Origin: JAHEEL01 sp039715165
GTDB lineage: Bacteria; Actinomycetota; Acidimicrobiia; Spongiisociales; UBA5794
NCBI GenBank assembly: GCA_039715165.1
Contig: JBDLHX010000049.1
Span: forward strand, 1-17,032
Reading direction: 5' to 3'
DNA: 17,032 nt
The position numbers and the translations under genes are program-made. This document shows positions 11,652 to 17,032 of the stretch, in pieces (the first letter of the stretch is position 1; the number at the start of each line of letters is the position of its first letter). Below the pieces are notes generated by a model. The model saw only the letters and a program-made list of their open reading frames with translations, made no database searches and was not told the DNA's origin.

Positions 11652-12523
11652 CTGGTTACCCCCGCGAGCCGGATCGTCACCGTGGCGGTCACCACGTCCG
11701 TGTCTTCGGCAGAGAGACGAAGCGATAAGTCCGCGTCCTCCCCGTCGGATCCGACCTGTTTGACCGTGCTCTCAACGGTCACCGAGACGGCAGGTCTGAG
11801 CGCGCTACGGAACCGCGCCTTGACGGTCGCGACCGGTGCAGGACCGGTCGCCATCGAGGCGGCGTGCTGCGTCATCCACGACAGCATGAGGAGACCGTGA
11901 ACGACGACGCCGTCAAGTCCTGCGACTCGCGCCGCGGCGTGGTCCCAATGGAGCGGGTTGAAGTCGCTGGTTGCTGCGGAGTAGCGGACGAGGTCGCCGC
12001 GACTGGCCGACTTCGCGAGCGAGGTCGTCCCCCCGACCGGCGGAAGATCTGTCCGAATCGGCAACTCGTTCGACCCCCGCTCGTCGAAGGCCGGCTCGCC
12101 GCGATCCTCTCCCGGTTCGCCTGCGGCCTGGTCGGACATGAGGAACGTGGAGCGGCTCTCGAGCACGACGTCGCCTCCGGCGGTCGCCGTTGCGACGAAC
12201 GTGACGAAGTAGGCGCCGCTGCGCTCGCGGACACGCTCGACCGTGCCGGTCACGATCACATCCACATCGACAGGCGTCGGCGCCGGATAGGTGAACTGCT
12301 GATCGACGTGGACGAGGGACCTGAGGTACGGAGCGATGCGGGGGTCGTTGAGGAAGTCCGACGCAACGGCGAAGAGCAGCGCAGCAGCGTATCCGGGGGG
12401 CGCCTCGCTCTGCCATCGATCCGGGTCGTCGCCGGTGGCGTCGGCGAACGCGTCGACGCGGCCACGGTCGACGTGGACTGTCACCGGGCCGATCTGAAGG
12501 CCTTCCATCTCCGCTGGCGTCAT
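11648..12523 (-). CDS. MaoC-family double-hotdog (R)-hydroxyacyl dehydratase
   Basis: This 291-residue protein has two hotdog halves, as in the FAS1/MaoC-type 3-hydroxyacyl-ACP or -CoA dehydratases. The N-terminal half (about residues 1-130, MEGLQIGPVTVHVDRGRVDAFADATGD … PPGYAAALLF) is the non-catalytic type. The C-terminal half (about 165-290) carries the hydratase motif with D187-F-N189-P-L-H192 and then DGVVVHGLLML, giving the Asp/His catalytic pair. It probably acts in fatty-acid or acyl-CoA metabolism in the cytoplasm. No clear ribosome site precedes the ATG at 12523; a start five codons further in is possible. Its stop overlaps the sigma-factor start, so it leads that operon and diverges from the cyclase gene. 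Confidence 0.9.
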   Translation of the reverse strand: MTPAEMEGLQIGPVTVHVDRGRVDAFADATGDDPDRWQSEAPPGYAAALLFAVASDFLNDPRIAPYLRSLVHVDQQFTYPAPTPVDVDVIVTGTVERVRERSGAYFVTFVATATAGGDVVLESRSTFLMSDQAAGEPGEDRGEPAFDERGSNELPIRTDLPPVGGTTSLAKSASRGDLVRYSAATSDFNPLHWDHAAARVAGLDGVVVHGLLMLSWMTQHAASMATGPAPVATVKARFRSALRPAVSVTVESTVKQVGSDGEDADLSLRLSAEDTDVVTATVTIRLAGVTR

Positions 12524-12658
12524 CGTCGTGGAGCGTAGCCCTCCCCCAGTTCCGACCGTCTCGGCTTTTCACAGCCGGTCGGCTTACTGAGAACCCCTGT
12601 GAGTCGTCGCATCCGTCAACTAGCCTCGATCGTGTCCACACTCACCCGAGAGGGTTCC

Positions 12659-15600
12659 ATGACCGGCTCGACCGAGCGCATGCTCGACGACACGCGAGGG
12701 CCGGACCCGGCGGCGGAGGCCGGGGACGCTCGCGACACCGCCTACCTGCCGTATCTCCCACGAATCGTCAGGGACTGGGCGGCTAATCCCGCGGCGCGCC
12801 ACCGGCAGGTGGATGGGTCAATGCTCTTCGTGGACCTCTCGGGATTCACTGCCATGTCGGAGCGTCTCGCACGTGCCGGCGAAGTGGGGGCCGAAGAGGT
12901 CACCGACATCATCTCGGAGACCTTCGCCGAGCTGCTCGGCCACGCCTACGCCCGGGGCGGCAGTCTCCTCAAGTTCGGCGGCGACGCGTTGCTCATCCTG
13001 TTCTCCGGCTCTGATCACGCCCCCCGCGCTGCCGCGGCGGGTCACAACATGAAGCGCGCCCTGTACGACATCGGCGCGATCACGACGAGCGTCGGCTCGG
13101 TCCGTCTCAGCATGACCGGAGGAATCCACTCGGGGACGTTCGACCTGTTCCTCGCCGGTAGCGATCCGCACGAACTCCTCATCACCGGCCCCGCAGCGTC
13201 GGCCGTCGTAGCCACCGAGGGCCTCGCCCGGAGCGGGGAGATCATCGTCAGCGAGGCCACCGCTTCGCTCCTCCCGCCGCAGGACCTCTCGGTTCATGAC
13301 GACGGAGTGATCAAGCTGAGGCGGGCCCCCGCCATCGCCGACCATCCCAAGATCGCCGAGTACGCATCGTCCGGTGAACTCGTGGACTTCGTTCCGCCGG
13401 CGGTTCGGCAGCGTCTCGATGCCGGCGAGACCGATCCCGAACACCGCCGCGCCGTGATCGGGTTCGTCAAGTTCCGCGGCATCGACGCACTCGTGCGGAC
13501 CGATGTCGACGAGGCCGCCGCTGAACTCGATCGGCTCGTCACCGATGTACAGGGAGCGGCCCGCAAACACGGGGCGACGTTCCTCGCGAGCGACATCGAT
13601 GCCGACGGCGGCAAGCTCATCCTCGTCGCAGGGGCTCCGACGGCGACGGGACACGACGAGGAGAGCATGCTCCTCGCGCTGCGCGACGTCGTATCGGTCG
13701 AGCGGGGTATCGATGTGCGCGCCGGAGCGGCCGCGGGGACGACCTTCTTCGGCGACGTCGGCCCGGCGTTCCGGCGCACGCTCACCGTCATGGGAGACAC
13801 GGTGAATCTCTCGGCTCGTCTCATGGCCGCGGCACAACCGGGCACGCTCGTCACCACGAGAGCGACGTTGAACGGGTCGTCCGTCTGCTTCGACGTCACA
13901 CGCCTCGATCCTCTGCGCCTCAAGGGGAAGAAGCAGCCTGTAGAGGCGGTGGAGGTCGGCTCACCGTCTGGAAAGGCCGATCACGTCGACCGGTCGGTGC
14001 CGCTCATCGGCCGCGACTCGGAGATGGCGACGATCCGTACAGCGCTCGACGGACTCTCTGAGGGAACCGGAGGGGCGATTGAGATCCGGGCGGACCCCGG
14101 AATGGGCAAGTCGATGCTGCTCTCGACCATCATCGACAACGTCGTCGACGCCGGTGTCCTTCGCGTGGACTGCGACCTCTACGACGCAACGACACCGTAC
14201 CGAGCGGCGCAGCAGCTCCTCTCCGCGTTCACCGGCATTGATCCGTCGGATCCCGACGCAGAGCATGAACTCGCCCGTTTCGTCGCATCGGCTGCACCGG
14301 ACCTGAGCCCGATGCTCCCAATCATCGCCACGGCGTTCCGCATCACCATGGAGGACACGCCCGACGTCGCTGCCATCCAACCGGAGTTCCGCAACGAGGT
14401 GCTGCACCGCTCCGTCGGAAGCCTCGTGTCGGCGATCGCGACCGATCGGGCTGTCGCGATCGTCGATGATGCCCATTGGGCCGACGCCGCGTCCCGCGAT
14501 CTCCTCGGCTCGCTGGCGGCTCTCGCCGCCGAGCGACCGTGGCTGCTCGTGTTCGCCGGCAATTCGTGGACGTTCGATGACGATGCAGTCGCCGCGCACA
14601 GGATCGAACTCGGACCCCTCGATCACACCGATGCGGTCGACCTCGCAAGCGCTCTGACTGCGGAACAACCGCTGGCACCGCACGAGATCGAGGCCATCGC
14701 GACGCGCAGCGGCGGCGTCCCGATGTTCCTTCATGGTCTCATCGACGCGGTTCTCGAAGGTGGAGATGTCGACGCCCTCCCCGTCGGTGTTGAGGGCCTG
14801 ATCGCTGCGCGCCTCGACGAACTCCCGGCCGGGGCACGCCGGGTTCTGCGTGCCGCCGCCGTGCTCGGCCCGTCGTTCGATGCGTCGCTGCTCGCATCTG
14901 TCTCCGACGTGTCCGGCGACATCGAGCAGACGCTCGATGCACTACCGCGATTCGTCGAATCCGCCGGTGAAGGTCGATACCGCTTCGCAGACGCCATGGT
15001 TCGAGAGGTCGCCTACGACCGGATCCCGTTCAAGACGCGACGAGCCCTGCACAACGAGATCGCGGATGTGTTGCTCGCCAAGCCGCCAGACGACGATCTG
15101 GTCGATCAACTCGCGTTCCACTCCTATCGGGCACAGCGCTGGTCCGAAGCGTACGAATACGCCGACAGCGCGGCTCAACGGGCCGAGGCCGCGTACGCGA
15201 ACGTCGACGCGATCCACCTCTACAAGCAGGCGCTCGACGCGGCCAGGCACCTCGACCTTCCCGGCTCCCGGGTGGCGGATGCGTGGGAGACCGTCGGCGA
15301 CCTGCACGAGCGAGTCGGCCGTACCGACCGGGCGGACGGTGCGTTCAGGGAAGCCCGCCGACTCCGCACCGAACCGATCCACATCGCGCGACTCATGTAC
15401 AAGCACGCCGACCTGCGTCAGAACGTCGGGGAGTATCCGGGGGCACTGCGCTGGTTGACGCGCGGCCTGAAGGAGATCGACGGTCTTCCGGATACCGGGG
15501 CGTGTGCCGTTCGCGCAGAGCTCGAAGCGAAGTACGGCGCGATCCGGCAGGCGCAGGGCCGGTCACGAGATGCCATCACGTGGTGTGAGAGAGCTCTCGG

Positions 15601-16489
15601 ATCGGCTTGTTCCTCCGGTGCCGTGTCCGCTGAGGCCCTTGCCACAAAGATCCTCGACGGCGCGCGCACCGCTCTCGGTGAGGGTGGCGCCCATGAGCTC
15701 GCCTATCGGGCACTCGACCTGTACGAGCAGGCCGGTGACCTCGACGGCCAGGCCAGGGTGATGAACAACCTCGGCTCGTACGCGTTCTGGGGTGGTGATT
15801 GGACCGAAGCGGTCCGGCTCTGGGATGCGAGCAGCGAGATATTCGCCCGAATCGGAAACGTGGTCGGCGCTTCACTCGGGACCGGCAACGTCGCTGAGGT
15901 ACTTGCCGATCAGGGGCGCCTCGACGAGTCCGAACAGCGGTTCCGCTCAGTTCGCAGGATTTGGAGCGCCGCCGGCGACCGGTACGGCGAGGCATTCGCG
16001 GATCTTCATCTCGCGAGGATTGCGGCGCGATCCGGCCATCTCGACCAGGCATCGATGCTGTTCGACGCTGCCCGAGACGAATTCGCTGCGATCGGCGCAT
16101 CGGTTGAGGTGATGGAGACCGACCTGCGGCGGGCCGAGGGTCTGCTCTTCGCCAGAGAGCACGTCGCGGCTCGGGAGCTGCTGCTCGAATCCGGCCTCCT
16201 GCCGGTCCCGACGGACCTTCCGCCGCCCCTCATCCCGGTCGCGCACCGGACCGTCGGGTTCGTTCATCTGCAGCTCGGAGAGACCGGCGAAGCACGAGCA
16301 TCGTTCGACGCGGCGCGAGAGGCGGCACAAGATCAAGGCGCGGCGTACGAAGAAGCGCTCGTGCTCGCCGCCCAAGCTCGACTGGCGCTCGCCACCGGGG
16401 ACGAGTACGAGGCGCTGGCTGCAGAGCACCAACGCCTCGTCGCAGAGCTCGGTGTCATCGCCCTCCCGGCCATCCCGGGACGGGCCTGA
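12659..16489 (+). CDS. Soluble-adenylyl-cyclase-like protein: tandem cyclase domains, P-loop NTPase and TPR-like repeats
   Basis: This 1276-residue protein has the layout of mammalian soluble adenylyl cyclase and should make cAMP from ATP. Cyclase domain C1 (about residues 50-220) has both metal aspartates, D59 in FVDLSGFT and D109 in LLKFGGDALLILF, with K105 beside the second. Domain C2 (about 264-435) has K271 where the first Asp should be, but keeps the transition-state residues N383 and R387 in GDTVNLSARL, which C1 lacks. The two halves therefore complete one active site. An AAA/STAND-like NTPase follows: LIGRDSEM, Walker A DPGMGKS (K484), Walker B AIVDDAHWAD (D603/D604). Helical TPR-like repeats run from about 830 to the end. 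The ATG at 12659 follows GAGAGGG; an upstream in-frame GTG lacks one. No membrane segment is seen. Confidence 0.92.
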   Translation: MTGSTERMLDDTRGPDPAAEAGDARDTAYLPYLPRIVRDWAANPAARHRQVDGSMLFVDLSGFTAMSERLARAGEVGAEEVTDIISETFAELLGHAYARGGSLLKFGGDALLILFSGSDHAPRAAAAGHNMKRALYDIGAITTSVGSVRLSMTGGIHSGTFDLFLAGSDPHELLITGPAASAVVATEGLARSGEIIVSEATASLLPPQDLSVHDDGVIKLRRAPAIADHPKIAEYASSGELVDFVPPAVRQRLDAGETDPEHRRAVIGFVKFRGIDALVRTDVDEAAAELDRLVTDVQGAARKHGATFLASDIDADGGKLILVAGAPTATGHDEESMLLALRDVVSVERGIDVRAGAAAGTTFFGDVGPAFRRTLTVMGDTVNLSARLMAAAQPGTLVTTRATLNGSSVCFDVTRLDPLRLKGKKQPVEAVEVGSPSGKADHVDRSVPLIGRDSEMATIRTALDGLSEGTGGAIEIRADPGMGKSMLLSTIIDNVVDAGVLRVDCDLYDATTPYRAAQQLLSAFTGIDPSDPDAEHELARFVASAAPDLSPMLPIIATAFRITMEDTPDVAAIQPEFRNEVLHRSVGSLVSAIATDRAVAIVDDAHWADAASRDLLGSLAALAAERPWLLVFAGNSWTFDDDAVAAHRIELGPLDHTDAVDLASALTAEQPLAPHEIEAIATRSGGVPMFLHGLIDAVLEGGDVDALPVGVEGLIAARLDELPAGARRVLRAAAVLGPSFDASLLASVSDVSGDIEQTLDALPRFVESAGEGRYRFADAMVREVAYDRIPFKTRRALHNEIADVLLAKPPDDDLVDQLAFHSYRAQRWSEAYEYADSAAQRAEAAYANVDAIHLYKQALDAARHLDLPGSRVADAWETVGDLHERVGRTDRADGAFREARRLRTEPIHIARLMYKHADLRQNVGEYPGALRWLTRGLKEIDGLPDTGACAVRAELEAKYGAIRQAQGRSRDAITWCERALGSACSSGAVSAEALATKILDGARTALGEGGAHELAYRALDLYEQAGDLDGQARVMNNLGSYAFWGGDWTEAVRLWDASSEIFARIGNVVGASLGTGNVAEVLADQGRLDESEQRFRSVRRIWSAAGDRYGEAFADLHLARIAARSGHLDQASMLFDAARDEFAAIGASVEVMETDLRRAEGLLFAREHVAARELLLESGLLPVPTDLPPPLIPVAHRTVGFVHLQLGETGEARASFDAAREAAQDQGAAYEEALVLAAQARLALATGDEYEALAAEHQRLVAELGVIALPAIPGRA

Positions 16490-16495
16490 GCCGAC

Positions 16496-17032
16496 CTACT
16501 TCCAGTCCATCCGCGGATCGACCGGGTCGACGCGGAAGATCCACGTGACATCGGTCTTCGTCCGCTCGATCTTTTCGAGGCAGTTCGTGTCGCCGCGCTG
16601 GCACTTGCTCAGGTCGGCCACCTTGAGCGATCCGTCCTCGTTGTAGAGATCGAATGTGTACTGGCTGGGGGCCTGGTCCAACTCATCCTTCAAGAGCGTC
16701 AGGTAGGCCCGCACGTCGGTGCTGTCGGGGGCAGGCGTGTACTCCACCTGACCAGTCGAGAGGTCGCTGCCGTCGGAGAGGAGATCTATCGCGATGATGC
16801 CGCAGTCGTCGAGTTCGCACGTGCCGACGAGCGTGAACGTCCCTGCGCTCGTGGTACCGAGCGATTGGGCGAGGTCGCAATCGATGTCGGTGCAGTGCTT
16901 CGCGACACCGATGACTCGCACGACGGGACCGGCCGGATCAGGTCCGACGTACGTGATGCCGTTCCCCGGGTCGCCGTTGAACGAGTTCGCCTGTCTCGCC
17001 TCGGGCGGGAACGCATAGTCGACCCACAGTTC
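16496..17032 (-). CDS. Hypothetical cysteine-containing protein (5' end outside window)
   Basis: I do not recognise this product. The reverse strand is open from the right edge to a TAG at 16496, giving the last 178 residues. Six cysteines fall in three close pairs (C47/C52, C72/C77, C144/C151 counted from the first visible residue), with many Asp and Thr residues, no membrane helix and a C-terminus ending DPVDPRMDWK. Paired cysteines and this composition would suit an exported, disulfide-bonded protein, but the N-terminus that would show a signal peptide is missing. A GTG at 16921 is an in-frame codon inside the gene, not a convincing start. It converges on the cyclase gene with only 6 bp between the stops and no hairpin. 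Confidence 0.75.
   Translation of the reverse strand, partial: ELWVDYAFPPEARQANSFNGDPGNGITYVGPDPAGPVVRVIGVAKHCTDIDCDLAQSLGTTSAGTFTLVGTCELDDCGIIAIDLLSDGSDLSTGQVEYTPAPDSTDVRAYLTLLKDELDQAPSQYTFDLYNEDGSLKVADLSKCQRGDTNCLEKIERTKTDVTWIFRVDPVDPRMDWK

Noticed and set aside
12599..12658. Earlier GTG start for the cyclase gene, adding 20 residues
   Set aside because: No ribosome site precedes it, while GAGAGGG precedes the ATG at 12659; the added residues lie outside the cyclase domain.
12524..12658. Strong divergent promoter between the MaoC and cyclase genes
   Set aside because: TANNNT-like boxes exist on both strands, but none has a convincing -35 at proper spacing, so no promoter is annotated.

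Overview
The window reads as a chromosomal segment of a high-GC actinomycete (Actinomycetota). The evidence is the tRNA-Trp–secE–nusG–rplK–rplA … rplJ–rplL … rpoB order, actinobacterial-type L10 and RpoB proteins, TTG/GTG starts and TANNNT-like -10 boxes. Class Acidimicrobiia is my best guess for placement, but no search was possible.

Layout, read along the minus strand from the right. A translation/transcription cluster runs tRNA-Trp, secE, nusG, rplK (10482-9033), then rplA (8942-8226), then a small four-helix-bundle (S23/IVS-like) gene (7724-7371) inside the ribosomal cluster. Next come the L10 leader RNA with rplJ (L10, carrying a long acidic repetitive tail) and rplL, closed by a strong hairpin terminator. 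Between rplL and rpoB, which are often neighbours, sit a hotdog thioesterase, a NERD-nuclease/UvrD-like helicase, about 500 bp of hairpin-rich non-coding DNA and a four-helix membrane protein. The first 810 codons of rpoB (2430-1) close the left side and run off the window.

To the right of tRNA-Trp, a minus-strand unit with 4-bp stop/start overlaps encodes a MaoC double-hotdog dehydratase, an ECF sigma factor and its zinc-binding membrane anti-sigma factor. Diverging from it on the plus strand is a 1276-residue protein built like mammalian soluble adenylyl cyclase: two cyclase domains, a P-loop NTPase and TPR-like repeats. A cysteine-containing minus-strand protein, cut by the right edge, converges on it.

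The most unusual content is non-coding. Degenerate tandem 7-bp repeats occupy the larger gaps of the ribosomal cluster: AAGTAGC/AAGACAC, GTACTGA and GCTGTTG types. A 27-bp stretch of the first type occurs as inverted copies on both sides of the four-helix-bundle gene, giving a compact 496-bp unit that resembles an undescribed small mobile element. The same heptamers also lie just upstream of the predicted rpoB and rplJ promoters. A second repeat family, with two copies about 7.3 kb apart, keeps G/C-tract flanks around a 10-bp hairpin whose stem sequence differs but stays fully paired.
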